Shown here one piece after another: positions 1-8,051 of a DNA stretch of 64,000 nt. The notes beneath the pieces are model-generated. The model made no database searches. It was given only the letters and a program-made list of their open reading frames with translations, and had not been told where the DNA came from. The DNA comes from an uncultured Pseudomonadota bacterium (GTDB lineage: Bacteria; Pseudomonadota; Gammaproteobacteria; Burkholderiales; SG8-39). The stretch's first letter is position 1; every line of letters starts with the position of its first letter. The stretch is taken from contig CAILKO010000035.1 in assembly GCA_903834835.1 (NCBI GenBank), forward strand, positions 372,539 through 436,538, written 5' to 3'. The position numbers and the translations under genes were made by a program.

Positions 1-476
1 AGTTCGAAGCGGCGATACGCGCTGTCTGCGAGCCGGTGTTCGATCGCCCGCTGAAGGAGATCTACTTCGGCAAGCTGCTGCTGCGCCTCTTTCAGGCCTC
101 GCGGCGCTTCAACGTCGAGATCCAGCCGCAGCTCGTCATGCTGCAGAAGACGCTGCTCAACATCGAGGGCCTCGGGCGCCAGCTCGATCCCGAGCTCGAT
201 CTCTGGAAGACCGCCAAGCCTTTCCTCGAGCGCTGGATGAACGACCAGCTCGGCTGGCGCGGACTTGCCGCCTCGCTGAAACGCGAAGCGCCCTACTGGG
301 CGACAACGCTGCCGCAGCTGCCCCGCCTCGTGCACCAGCGTCTGTCGGACGTTCGCCTGACGCGTATCGAGGCCGTGCTCGAGCGGCTCTCGCGCGCGGA
401 GGCACAGCGCAACCGCCTGCTCGCAGTGCTGGTCGCGCTCATCGCCGTGCTGCTCCTGGTGCCGCGCCTGTTCTGA
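1..476 (+). CDS. ubiB: UbiB-type atypical kinase/ATPase, C-terminal part (5' end outside window)
   Basis: The reading frame is open from the left edge and ends at the TGA at 474-476, so only about the last 157 residues are present. The stretch [18 protein letters not shown] and the following [16 protein letters not shown] segment match the C-terminal region of UbiB, the ABC1/ADCK-like protein needed for aerobic ubiquinone biosynthesis. The final ~20 residues are a hydrophobic helix, as expected for the membrane anchor of UbiB. The kinase core motifs lie upstream of the window and cannot be checked. It is read in the same direction as the VanZ gene 36 bp downstream. Confidence 0.85.
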   Translation, partial: FEAAIRAVCEPVFDRPLKEIYFGKLLLRLFQASRRFNVEIQPQLVMLQKTLLNIEGLGRQLDPELDLWKTAKPFLERWMNDQLGWRGLAASLKREAPYWATTLPQLPRLVHQRLSDVRLTRIEAVLERLSRAEAQRNRLLAVLVALIAVLLLVPRLF

Positions 477-512
477 TGCGGGATCGCGCCGCGTGTCCGG
501 GAGACTGAACTG

Positions 513-1577
513 ATGCTCGGCCGCGCATCGCCGCTTGCCCGGCTCCTCGTCACGGTGTACGTGCTCCTCGTGGTCTATGCGTCGCTCTATCCGCTCACGG
601 CCTGGCACGAGCCGACCGGGTCGGCCTTCACCTTTCTCACCGCGGCCTGGCCGCGCTACGTCACACGCTTTGACGTCGCGGTCAATGTGCTCGGCTATCT
701 GCCGCTCGGACTGCTGGGCGTGCTGGCCCTGCATCCCGCGCTGCGCGGCATCACCGCGCTGGTGCTTGCGACATCCGCCTGCACCCTGCTGTCGCTAGTG
801 CTCGAAGCGGCCCAGAGCTATATCCCGCCGCGTCATCCTTCCGTCCTCGATCTCGCTGCGAACGCGGGCGGTGCGCTCCTTGGCGCCTGGCTTGCACTCA
901 AGCTCGGACCCTGGCTGCTGGAGGCGGGCCCGTTGCGCCGCCTGCGTGCCCGGTTTCTGGCCGCGGGGACGGCGGCCGATGTCGGGATGGTGGTGCTCGG
1001 CCTGTGGCTCTTCAGCCAGCTGAATCCCGCCACGCTGCTCTTTGGCACCGGCGACCTGCGCGATCTGTTCGTGCCGCCCGAGGGGCCGGCCTATGCGCCG
1101 GGCCTGTTCATCGGCGTGGAGGCGGTGACGGTTGCCTGCAACGTCGTGGCGGTTGCGCTGCTGCTGTCGGTGATCGCCGCGCCCGGGCGTTCGCTGCGCC
1201 TGATGGCGCTGGTCGCGATACTTGCCGCCCTCGCAGTGCGCACCGTCGCCCACGCCGTGGTCATCGGGACGGGCAGCGTATTCGCCTGGCTCACACCGGG
1301 CGCGATCCAGGGGCTGGCGATCGGCATCGCCATCGCGTTCGTCGCGCTCGGACTGCCGCGGCGTGTGCGTGTCCTGCTGGCGGCCCTGCTGGTCATGGGC
1401 GCCGCGATACTCGTCAACCTCGCGCCGGCCAATCCCTATCTCGCGGCAACGCTCGCGGTCTGGCGCCAGGGCCACTTTCTGAATTTCAACGGACTCACCC
1501 GGCTCGTCTCGGCACTGTGGCCGTTCTCCGCCATCGCCTATCTCAGCTACTTCGCCACCCAGCGCGCGGATCGCTAA
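513..1577 (+). CDS. VanZ family integral membrane protein
   Basis: 354 residues with about eight to ten hydrophobic segments. The first ~130 residues carry VanZ-like features: a short N-terminal helix, an NVLGYLPLG segment and an EAAQSYIPPRHPSVLDLAANAGGA-type region, in which the PxRxPSxxDxxxNxxG pattern is the family hallmark. The C-terminal ~220 residues add further membrane helices without a recognised domain. VanZ proteins are linked to teicoplanin resistance in enterococci, but most proteobacterial members have no known role. The ATG start follows the upstream gene by 36 bp. Confidence 0.8.
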   Translation: MLGRASPLARLLVTVYVLLVVYASLYPLTAWHEPTGSAFTFLTAAWPRYVTRFDVAVNVLGYLPLGLLGVLALHPALRGITALVLATSACTLLSLVLEAAQSYIPPRHPSVLDLAANAGGALLGAWLALKLGPWLLEAGPLRRLRARFLAAGTAADVGMVVLGLWLFSQLNPATLLFGTGDLRDLFVPPEGPAYAPGLFIGVEAVTVACNVVAVALLLSVIAAPGRSLRLMALVAILAALAVRTVAHAVVIGTGSVFAWLTPGAIQGLAIGIAIAFVALGLPRRVRVLLAALLVMGAAILVNLAPANPYLAATLAVWRQGHFLNFNGLTRLVSALWPFSAIAYLSYFATQRADR

Positions 1578-1722
1578 GGCGCAACACCAGCGCCGGTGTC
1601 GGGCGGCACAGGCGCCGCGGTGCATGCAGGTAGAATCGCCGGGCTCGCGGATATGCACTTTCAATGCCGCGCGACATGCCCCAGACGACACTCCCGCTCT
1701 CCGAAGGCCGGTCTCCGTTTCC

Positions 1723-2361
1723 ATGCACGCCAAGACACTCCGTTCCACGATCCCCGGTCCGGCCGGACAGCTCGAATGCATCATCGACCGTCCCGCGGGC
1801 GAGGCGGAACTGCCCGGGTTCGTCCTGGTCGCGCATCCACATCCGCTGCATGGCGGCAGCATGGACAACAAGGTCGCGCACACGCTCGCGCGCAGCTTCG
1901 TCGAGATGGGCTACGCGGCACTGCGCGTCAATTTCCGCGGCGCGGGCGCGAGCGAGGGCACGCATCAGGACGGTGTCGGCGAAGTGGACGATCTCGAGGC
2001 GGCGCTCGCCTGGGGCCGGCGCGAGCTGCATGCGGAAACCTTCTTTCTTGCCGGCTTTTCCTTCGGCTCGGCCATGCAGAGCCGGCTTGCTGCGCGCCTC
2101 GCGGCGCGCAACGTCGAACCGCAGAAGCTGGTGCTCGTCGGCCACTCCACCTTTCACACCACGCCGACGGTAAGGCCGGACACGCTCGTCGTACACGGCG
2201 AGAGCGACACCACGGTGCCGCTCGCCGCGGTGATGGACTGGGCGCGACCGCAGCTCCTGCCGGTGGTGGTGCTGCCGGACACGGATCATTTCTTTCATCG
2301 CCGGCTGGACATCCTGCGCCGCGTGGTGCAGTCCGCCTTCGGCTGGGTCACGCCCGCATGA
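1723..2361 (+). CDS. alpha/beta hydrolase (COG2945-like)
   Basis: 212 residues from the ATG at 1723; an in-frame ATG at 1624 adds 33 residues with no hydrolase character, so the downstream start is preferred. It shows the HPHPxxGGxMxN motif that opens this hydrolase group, a GFSFGS nucleophile elbow with the catalytic Ser, HGESDTTVP supplying the Asp, and [10 protein letters not shown] supplying the His. There is no signal peptide, so it should be cytoplasmic. Its stop overlaps the ATG of the ABC ATPase by 4 bp (ATGA), indicating co-translation with the exporter. The substrate cannot be told from sequence. Confidence 0.8.
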   Translation: MHAKTLRSTIPGPAGQLECIIDRPAGEAELPGFVLVAHPHPLHGGSMDNKVAHTLARSFVEMGYAALRVNFRGAGASEGTHQDGVGEVDDLEAALAWGRRELHAETFFLAGFSFGSAMQSRLAARLAARNVEPQKLVLVGHSTFHTTPTVRPDTLVVHGESDTTVPLAAVMDWARPQLLPVVVLPDTDHFFHRRLDILRRVVQSAFGWVTPA

Positions 2362-3281
2362 ATGCGCCCGCCCGGAACGCGCTCGTCGTAAGCGGCCTGC
2401 GCAAGTCCTATGCCGGGCGCGAGGTGGTGTGCGGCGTGGATCTCCAGGTTGCGCCGGGCGAGTGTTTCGGCCTGCTCGGTCCGAACGGCGCGGGCAAGAC
2501 CACGACGATGAAGCTCTGCCTCGGCCTCGCGGATCCGGATGCCGGGCAGATCGAGCTGCTCGGTCATGCGGTTCCGGAAGAAGGCCGCGAGGCGCGCGCC
2601 GAGGTCGGCGTGGTGCCCCAGTTCGACAGCCTGGACCCGGATTTCACCGTCGCGGAAAACCTGGTGGTCTACGGGCGCTATTTCGGCCTGAACGATCGCG
2701 ATATCCGCGCACGCATTCCCGAGCTGCTGGAGTTTTCCGGCCTCACGGGGCGCGCGGATGCACGCATCCAGACGCTCTCGGGCGGCATGAAGCGGCGCCT
2801 GACACTGGCCCGCGCGCTCGTCAACGATCCGCGCATGCTGTTTCTCGACGAGCCGACCACCGGACTCGATCCGCAGGCACGGCATCTCATCTGGGAGCGT
2901 CTGCGGCATCTGCTGCAGGAAGGCAAGACCCTGATTCTCACCACGCACTTCATGGAAGAGGCCGAGCGGCTCTGCACGCGCGTGGCGATCATGGACAACG
3001 GCCGCATCATTACCCAGGGCAGCCCGCGCGCGCTGATTGCGCAGCATGTCGAACCCCATGTGGTCGAGGTGCACGGCCCGGGCGTGGACAGCTGGGCCGA
3101 GCGCGGCAAGACACTCGCAGCGCGCGTCGAACGGGCCGGGGAAACCGTGTTCTGCTATGCCGCCGATCCCGCCCCGCTGCTCGCCGACCTGAAGGGCGAA
3201 CCCGAACTCATCTACCTGCACCGCCCGGCGAACCTCGAGGACCTGTTCCTGAAGCTCACCGGCCGGGACCTGCGCGACTGA
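2358..3281 (+). CDS. ABC exporter ATP-binding protein, NodI/DrrA type
   Basis: 307 residues. Walker A is GPNGAGKT at residues 41-48, the signature is LSGGM, and Walker B is [12 protein letters not shown], followed by an H-loop in [12 protein letters not shown]. The [14 protein letters not shown] stretch and the C-terminal extension match the NodI group. The start overlaps the hydrolase stop by 4 bp, and the matching permease follows after 16 bp, so hydrolase, ATPase and permease form one operon. In rhizobia NodI/NodJ export lipochitooligosaccharides, but homologues are widespread in Betaproteobacteria without nodulation, and no nodABC genes are visible. The substrate is unknown. Confidence 0.88.
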   Translation: MNAPARNALVVSGLRKSYAGREVVCGVDLQVAPGECFGLLGPNGAGKTTTMKLCLGLADPDAGQIELLGHAVPEEGREARAEVGVVPQFDSLDPDFTVAENLVVYGRYFGLNDRDIRARIPELLEFSGLTGRADARIQTLSGGMKRRLTLARALVNDPRMLFLDEPTTGLDPQARHLIWERLRHLLQEGKTLILTTHFMEEAERLCTRVAIMDNGRIITQGSPRALIAQHVEPHVVEVHGPGVDSWAERGKTLAARVERAGETVFCYAADPAPLLADLKGEPELIYLHRPANLEDLFLKLTGRDLRD

Positions 3282-3297
3282 TGCCGGAGAACGCCCT

Positions 3298-4083
3298 GTG
3301 AACGCCCGACTCTACCGACTGCCGGCACTCAGCCTGCGCGCAATCGCCGTCTGGCGTCGCAACTGGCTCGTCTGGCGCAAGCTTGCGGTGGCGTCCATGC
3401 TCGGCAACCTCGCCGATCCGCTGATCATGCTGTTCGGTCTCGGCTACGGTCTGGGCGCGGCGCTCGGCAACGTGGGCGGAACCTCCTACTTCGCCTTTCT
3501 CGCCTCCGGCATGGTGGCCTCCTCCACGATGTATGCGGCGACCTTCGAGTCGCTGTTCAGCGCGTTCTCGCGCATGCATATCCAGAAGACCTGGGAGGCG
3601 ATCGTGAATGCGCCGATGCTGCTGGAGGACGTGCTCGCGGGCGAGTGGATCTGGGCGGCGACCAAGTCCTTTTCCGCGGGCGGCTGCATGCTGGTGGTGA
3701 TCGGCCTCCTCGGTTACACGAGTTCGCTGCTTGCGCTCGCCGTGATTCCGGTGCTGCTGCTGATCGGGCTGGCGTTCGCGGCGATGGGGCTCGCGATGAA
3801 CGCGCTCGCGACCGGCTACGACTTCTTCAGCTACTACATGACCCTTGTGCTGACGCCCATGCTGATGCTCTCGGGTGTGTTCTTCCCGTTCGAGAACCTG
3901 CCCCAGGCCGTGCAGATGATTTCGATGGCCCTGCCGCTTTATCACGGCGTGGCGCTGGTCCGGCCGCTGCTCGCAGGGGAGATCCCGCACGCGGCGCTCC
4001 TGCACCTCGCGGTGCTCGTGGCCTATGCGCTTGCGGCCTTCTACGTGGCGGTCGTGCTTACCCGCCGCCGGTTGCAGAAATGA
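3298..4083 (+). CDS. ABC-2 type exporter permease, NodJ type
   Basis: 261 residues starting at GTG 3298 with a GGAG ribosome-binding site about 9 bases upstream. Six hydrophobic segments and the ABC-2 permease pattern are visible, including the LTPMLMLSGVFFPFENLP stretch before the last helices. It directly follows the NodI-like ATPase, and both should assemble as a homodimeric exporter in the inner membrane. A TGA at 3279-3281 ends the ATPase, and an ATG at 3281 opens only a different frame, so the GTG is the sensible start. Confidence 0.85.
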   Translation: MNARLYRLPALSLRAIAVWRRNWLVWRKLAVASMLGNLADPLIMLFGLGYGLGAALGNVGGTSYFAFLASGMVASSTMYAATFESLFSAFSRMHIQKTWEAIVNAPMLLEDVLAGEWIWAATKSFSAGGCMLVVIGLLGYTSSLLALAVIPVLLLIGLAFAAMGLAMNALATGYDFFSYYMTLVLTPMLMLSGVFFPFENLPQAVQMISMALPLYHGVALVRPLLAGEIPHAALLHLAVLVAYALAAFYVAVVLTRRRLQK

Positions 4084-4102
4084 CGCGCGAAGGAGTTCGA
4101 GC

Positions 4103-4516
4103 ATGCTGATCGTCAAGGCCCTGCACATCATCTTCGTGGTGACCTGGTTCGCCGGACTGTTCTATCTCCCGCGCCTCTTCGTCTATCACGCGAGCGCCGA
4201 GGACACGATTTCGAAGGAGCGCTTCAAGGTGATGGAGCGCAAGCTCTACTACGGCATCATGACGCCGGGCGGCGTGCTCAGCGTCGCGCTCGGCCTGTGG
4301 CTGTGGTTCGGCTGGGGCGTCACCGGCGGCTGGCTGCATGCGAAGGTCGCGCTCGTGGCGCTGCTCGTCGTCTATCACCTGTGGTGCGGCCAGCTGATGA
4401 TCGCCTTCCGCGAGGACAGGAACACTCGCGGCCATGTCTGGTACCGCTGGTTCAACGAGATTCCGACCCTGCTGCTTTTCGTGATCGTGATTCTGGTCGT
4501 GGTGAAGCCATTCTGA
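4103..4516 (+). CDS. hemJ: protoporphyrinogen IX oxidase HemJ (CopD-like membrane protein)
   Basis: 137 residues with four membrane helices. The N-terminus MLIVKALHIIFVVTWFAGL and the FYLPRLFVYH segment are characteristic of HemJ, with the His in ALHII probably a heme ligand. HemJ performs the oxygen-dependent or respiratory-chain-linked oxidation of protoporphyrinogen IX to protoporphyrin IX in the inner membrane, and replaces HemG/HemY in many proteobacteria. The start ATG at 4103 has AGGAG about 7 bases upstream. Its stop overlaps the start proposed for the next gene. Confidence 0.88.
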   Translation: MLIVKALHIIFVVTWFAGLFYLPRLFVYHASAEDTISKERFKVMERKLYYGIMTPGGVLSVALGLWLWFGWGVTGGWLHAKVALVALLVVYHLWCGQLMIAFREDRNTRGHVWYRWFNEIPTLLLFVIVILVVVKPF

Positions 4517-5700
4517 CCGCCGGGGGAGCCGCCGAGTCGTTTTTCGCGCCCTGCCCGCGCGGGCTCGAGCCACAACTCGAACACGAGCTCAAGGCGCTTC
4601 ATGCCTCGGGCGTCAAGCTCGTTCCGGGCGGCGTGCAGTTCACGGGCGATCGGGAAACCTGCTATCGCGTGAACCTGTGGTCGCGCATCGCCTCGCGCAT
4701 CCTGTGGAAGGTGGCCGAGTTCCCCTACCGTAGCGAACACGACATCTACAACGAAGTGAAGCGCCTGGACTGGCCGCGGCATTTCGAGGTGAAGCGCACG
4801 CTGCGCGTGTCGGTCACCGGGCAGAAGAGTCCGCTGAAGAGCCTGGAGTTCGCCACGCTGCGCATCAAGGACGCGATCTGCGACCGCTTCCGCGAGGCCC
4901 AGGGTATACGACCCAGCGTGGACCGCAGCGCACCGGATGTGCGGGTGCACGCCTTTCTCGATCCGTCGCGCGCGAGCGTCTATCTCGATACCTCGGGCGA
5001 GCCGCTCTTCAAGCGCAGCTGGCGCGACGACGAAGTGCAGGCGCCCCTGCGCGAGAACCTTGCGGCCGGCATCCTGATGCTCACCGGCTGGACACCGGAC
5101 CAGGTGCTGCTCGATCCGATGTGCGGTGGCGGGACGTTTCTCACCGAGGCGGCCGCGATGGCGCGCGGGCGGGCGCCGGGCGGCAAGCGCGAGTTCGGCT
5201 TCGAGAAGCTGCGCGGCTTCGACAGCGCGCTGTGGGAGAAGCTGCGGGCGAGCGCAACCCAGCTGCCCACCGAAGCGCGCACGCCGCTGCTCTATGGCAG
5301 CGACTCCGATCCGCGCGCGCTGCAGGCCGCGCGGCGCAACCTCGCCGCCGCCGGCGTCGAACGCTGGGTGAAGCTGGAACAGGTCGACGTGCTCGATCGG
5401 GAGGCGCCGGCCGCGAGCGGCGTGATGATCGCGAACCCGCCCTATGGCGAGCGGATCGGCTCCGAGGAAGCGCTCGCGGAGCTCTATCCGCTGCTCGGCA
5501 ATGTCATGAAGACACGCTTCTCCAGCTGGAACTGCTTCCTCTTCACCGGGGACCTGCGCCTGCCGAAGCTCATCCGGCTCGAAGCCTCGCGCCGCATCCC
5601 GCTCTTCAACGGCCCCATCGAGTGCCGGCTGTACCAGTTCGAGATCGTCGCGGGCAGCCACCGGAAGAAGCGGGGGCCCCAGGAGGGGAAGGCGGAGTAG
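4513..5700 (+). CDS. THUMP-domain class I 23S rRNA methyltransferase (RlmL N-terminal-half type)
   Basis: About 395 residues. An FFAPCPRGLE N-terminus and THUMP region come first, then the methyltransferase domain with DPMCGGGTFLTEAA (SAM loop) and the ANPPYGERIG catalytic NPPY motif typical of N2-guanine methyltransferases. It corresponds to the stand-alone RlmL (m2G2445) half of the E. coli RlmKL fusion. No ATG, GTG or TTG lies in frame between 4387 and the conserved N-terminus. CTG at 4513 overlaps the hemJ stop in the CTGA arrangement, with GGTGA at 4501-4505 as a plausible Shine-Dalgarno. In-frame GTGs at 4297, 4381 and 4384 would add long unrelated extensions. Its TAG stop lies inside palindrome copy 1. 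Confidence 0.78.
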   Translation: MTAGGAAESFFAPCPRGLEPQLEHELKALHASGVKLVPGGVQFTGDRETCYRVNLWSRIASRILWKVAEFPYRSEHDIYNEVKRLDWPRHFEVKRTLRVSVTGQKSPLKSLEFATLRIKDAICDRFREAQGIRPSVDRSAPDVRVHAFLDPSRASVYLDTSGEPLFKRSWRDDEVQAPLRENLAAGILMLTGWTPDQVLLDPMCGGGTFLTEAAAMARGRAPGGKREFGFEKLRGFDSALWEKLRASATQLPTEARTPLLYGSDSDPRALQAARRNLAAAGVERWVKLEQVDVLDREAPAASGVMIANPPYGERIGSEEALAELYPLLGNVMKTRFSSWNCFLFTGDLRLPKLIRLEASRRIPLFNGPIECRLYQFEIVAGSHRKKRGPQEGKAE

Positions 5701-5728
5701 ATAGTAACCAATATGTTACTATCTACTC
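5695..5728. repeat. Palindrome family, copy 1 (14-bp perfect arms, 6-nt loop)
   Basis: Left arm GAGTAGATAGTAAC (5695-5708), loop CAATAT, right arm GTTACTATCTACTC (5715-5728), perfectly complementary. The stop codon TAG of the rlmL-like gene (5698-5700) is inside the left arm. It lies in a 104-bp gap between convergent genes. It shares the core AGTAAC-N6-GTTACT with three other copies at 11088, 29025 and 42749. There is no U-tract on either side, so it is not a textbook intrinsic terminator. Confidence 0.9.
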
Positions 5729-5804
5729 TTGCCACAGGCGAAAAGACGGGTCAGCTGTTCAGGCGTGGCATTGCGTCACAGCCGGGTACGCCGTGCCTAG
5801 CGGG

Positions 5805-6116
5805 CTACTTCCCGTTCCAGAGCGCCAGCATCCGGTCCGCCGATGCCTGCCACTCGGCTTCATCCTCGTCCGTCATCGCCGGCAGCCGCGCACCCGTCAG
5901 TACGTCGCGGTAGTCGATCTTCGCGCATTTCACGAAGTAAGGCAGCCGGCTCAGCTTCCCGTCACTGACTTCCAGAATCGCGAGCTTCACGCGATCGACC
6001 TCGCGCTCGGGGGCTGCGTTGCCGTAGGCATCGACGATGCTGAGCGCGGCAGGGGCGCCGTCCGCACCGAAGAGCGCGGTAGCGAGGTTCACGACGTCTT
6101 CGCGGGTTACAGGCAT
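5805..6116 (-). CDS. hypothetical protein, 103 aa
   Basis: Reads from the ATG at 6116 to 5805. The protein (MPVTREDVVNLATALFG...) has no signal peptide, no membrane segment and no motif I recognise. The acidic, regular composition and the clean reading frame argue for a real gene. Longer N-terminal extensions are Arg/Gly-rich and look non-coding. It is convergent with the rlmL-like gene across palindrome copy 1, and 71 bp downstream of the exported hypothetical gene on the same strand. I cannot assign a function. Confidence 0.55.
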   Translation of the reverse strand: MPVTREDVVNLATALFGADGAPAALSIVDAYGNAAPEREVDRVKLAILEVSDGKLSRLPYFVKCAKIDYRDVLTGARLPAMTDEDEAEWQASADRMLALWNGK

Positions 6117-6187
6117 GAGGACCCGGCGCAGCAAAGCGCGGGTTGCGGGGGTACTAGAGGAGCGACTCTCATGACCGCAGCGGATCC

Positions 6188-6610
6188 CTAGCGACTCACG
6201 CCCCGCGTGCAGGCCATGCGCTCGTCCATCAGGCGCCGGCCCTCGGCGCGCGAGGCCGCCTGCTCCTCGGCACTCAGGTTCCGCCCGCGGTAGCGCTTCT
6301 CGGATTCGTCCGAGCGCCGATTGTTCTCCGCGAGGCACGCGTCCACCTTCGCGGCCATCTCCGGCGTGACCGCCGGCCGGTTCGCCCGCCTGCACTCCTC
6401 ATGCCGCTGCGCAACCGCCGCGAGCGCGGTGTGCATCTTCGTCGACCAGGCGATATAGGCCTCCTTGTCGTGCTTCGAAGGCGGCCGGGCGGAAAGTTCG
6501 CGTATCACCTGGGCCTGCTCCGCCTCGGCGCGCGTGTCGCAGATGCTTTGCGCGGCGGTGTGGAGCGGGATGAACGCGGCGAGCAGGGCGATCGTGCGAG
6601 AGCGGGTCAT
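6188..6610 (-). CDS. hypothetical exported protein, 140 aa
   Basis: Starts at ATG 6610, preceded by GGAG six bases upstream; an ATG at 6622 in the same frame would place that ribosome site inside the gene, so 6610 is preferred. The N-terminus MTRSRTIALLAAFIPLHTAAQ is a typical Sec signal peptide with cleavage after TAAQ or nearby. The mature part is charged and helical with four cysteines (in ICDTR, EECRR, DACLA, ACTRG) that could form two disulfides in the periplasm. No domain is recognised. It lies beside decayed mobile DNA, so it may belong to the accessory region. Confidence 0.6.
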   Translation of the reverse strand: MTRSRTIALLAAFIPLHTAAQSICDTRAEAEQAQVIRELSARPPSKHDKEAYIAWSTKMHTALAAVAQRHEECRRANRPAVTPEMAAKVDACLAENNRRSDESEKRYRGRNLSAEEQAASRAEGRRLMDERMACTRGVSR

Positions 6611-6715
6611 CTTTTTCTCCATGACGTGGTGGGGGTGTCCCCGGCGCCGGTGAGGGGTTCGTCCATGAATAGGGCGTGACGCGTTTGCTGTCGCGCGGCG
6701 GGGCGGCGGGTCAAG

Positions 6716-6779
6716 ACGTGTCGCAATTTTCCTATTGTTGCGACACGTTCTGCGGACCTGTCGTCGATGACGACAGGTC
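6716..6779. repeat. Two adjacent perfect inverted repeats sharing TGTCG...CGACA
   Basis: Hairpin 1 has arms ACGTGTCGCAA (6716-6726) and TTGCGACACGT (6738-6748) with an 11-nt loop. Hairpin 2 has arms GACCTGTCGTC (6755-6765) and GACGACAGGTC (6769-6779) with a 3-nt loop. Both are 11-bp perfect and only 6 bp apart. They lie about 105 bp upstream of the exported hypothetical gene and next to the IS3 remnant. There is no T-run on either side. They could be an operator pair, a recombination site or a relic of the mobile element. Confidence 0.75.
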
Positions 6780-7023
6780 GGGTCCACAGCAGGCAACCGC
6801 TGCCAAACTGCTCCCTGAGCGCTTCTCCACCCCGTTCAGCCACCGTCTTGAGTCTGCCTTCGCGGGTAATCCTTCGTCCGCTTCGAGAGCATAAACGGAT
6901 GAACGTCCAGCGCTTGCGCTACATCCGCGTCTGGATCTCCGGGCGCAACGCCAACCTCACTGTCTGAATCTTGAACTCGACCGTATAGCGATGAACCTTG
7001 CTTGATCCGATCGATGCGGCCAT
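6780..7023 (-). pseudogene. Decayed IS3-family transposase OrfA fragment
   Basis: Reading the minus strand from ATG 7023 gives MAASIGSSKVHRYTVEFK, the start of an IS3-group OrfA helix-turn-helix protein. An in-frame TAG appears about 33 codons in. A shift of frame near 6926 restores DVAQALDVHPFMLS, the conserved second helix, and another shift near 6870 restores REGRLKTVAERGGE. With two frameshifts and no OrfB or DDE domain nearby, this is a dead fragment. It lies 100 bp downstream of the R-M pair, suggesting that mobile DNA helped deliver the island. Confidence 0.75.
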
Positions 7024-7124
7024 GAAATAGCCTAAAGCGTTAGGCTGCGGTGTCCACATTCACGGATGAGGTTCTGCGTCCGCTCCAGCGAGGGGTTAGC
7101 CGTCATGCCGCTCAGGTGAAGTGT

Positions 7125-8051
7125 CTACGGGGCGACTCGCCGCATATGCTGTACTAGGCGGCTGAGACTGTCGTGCAGGGCCCTTGTCTGATTAATGGAA
7201 GTCAACACTCTGGAGAACTGAGAACCGTCGCTATAGAGCACATCGTATCTGTAGTGTTCGCCGGTATCGGAGTATGTAAACCGTGGTTCGCTGAGAAAGG
7301 CCGAAGCCTCATCCACTGTAAGAAAGACTTGTGGCTCAGACAGTTTTAGCGCTGATATCTTTATTTCCTGGGGAGTAGCGGTCAGTGCGCCCCGAACTCT
7401 GCTCTTAAAGCTGCTGAGTGTATTGCCGCCAATGATATCTAGAAGGTTGTCCTTGACTGCGTCTTCAAGTCTTCCAACAAAACGGCGTTCCAATTGACTA
7501 ACTAAGGCTTTCTTTCGTTGTTCTGAGAGATTGTCATCGTAATCGACTGTCAATCCGGCCGAGGAAAAAGCCGATACTATGTTCTGCTTCGGTACAAACA
7601 AGAGTTCAACAGATCGCGAAAGTACGTAGTCGCGCGCCGGCTCAGTGAATTCGCCGCACGCCGCTATAGCCAGAAAGCGTGCAGTTGCATACGTCTGGCG
7701 CATTGGCAGGAGCTTATTAGTATCATCCCGCGCTTTATCCTTTGAATGACGCGCTCCGCTCCTCCAAAAGCTCTCAAAAAACGCGACTGGGAGCCCCTTC
7801 TGAGCTGGGCTCCCATCTAGCTCGAGCACGAAGTCGTAGTCGACTGCATTGCCGTCCTCATCTTGCCAGTTGAGCTTCCCACCTCGACAAGTTCTCTGAA
7901 CGAGCCGATTGTCTAGAAATAGTTCGAGCTCCGTTGCAACTGAGCCGAGTGTTGGGAATACAACTCTGGTTTCCCACCAATCGCCAATGATTTGACCTAG
8001 TCGGTGACCGGCAGAACTTAGGCCGCCATTTCCTTCGCGACGGGTTGCCAT
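7125..8051 (-). CDS. Putative type II restriction endonuclease
   Basis: 308 residues from ATG 8051, with AGGAGA a few bases upstream. The role is inferred mainly from position: it overlaps the end of a C5 cytosine methyltransferase gene by 34 bp in the same direction, the standard arrangement of a type II R-M system. The centre (VDYDFVLELDG ... LPVAFFESFWRSGARHSKDK) has the acidic and lysine residues in the order expected of a PD-(D/E)XK-like core, but I cannot name the family or the target sequence. A hand count of one 60-base line here (7561) gives about 43% GC, against 63-73% in flanking housekeeping genes, so it was probably acquired horizontally. Confidence 0.68.
   Translation of the reverse strand: MATRREGNGGLSSAGHRLGQIIGDWWETRVVFPTLGSVATELELFLDNRLVQRTCRGGKLNWQDEDGNAVDYDFVLELDGSPAQKGLPVAFFESFWRSGARHSKDKARDDTNKLLPMRQTYATARFLAIAACGEFTEPARDYVLSRSVELLFVPKQNIVSAFSSAGLTVDYDDNLSEQRKKALVSQLERRFVGRLEDAVKDNLLDIIGGNTLSSFKSRVRGALTATPQEIKISALKLSEPQVFLTVDEASAFLSEPRFTYSDTGEHYRYDVLYSDGSQFSRVLTSINQTRALHDSLSRLVQHMRRVAP

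Noticed and set aside
1624-1722. Upstream start for the alpha/beta hydrolase
   Set aside because: The extra 33 residues have no hydrolase or signal-peptide character, and the ATG at 1723 fits the family N-terminus.
2358-4083. NodI/NodJ as evidence for nodulation
   Set aside because: No nodABC or other symbiosis genes; these exporters are common in non-symbiotic Betaproteobacteria.
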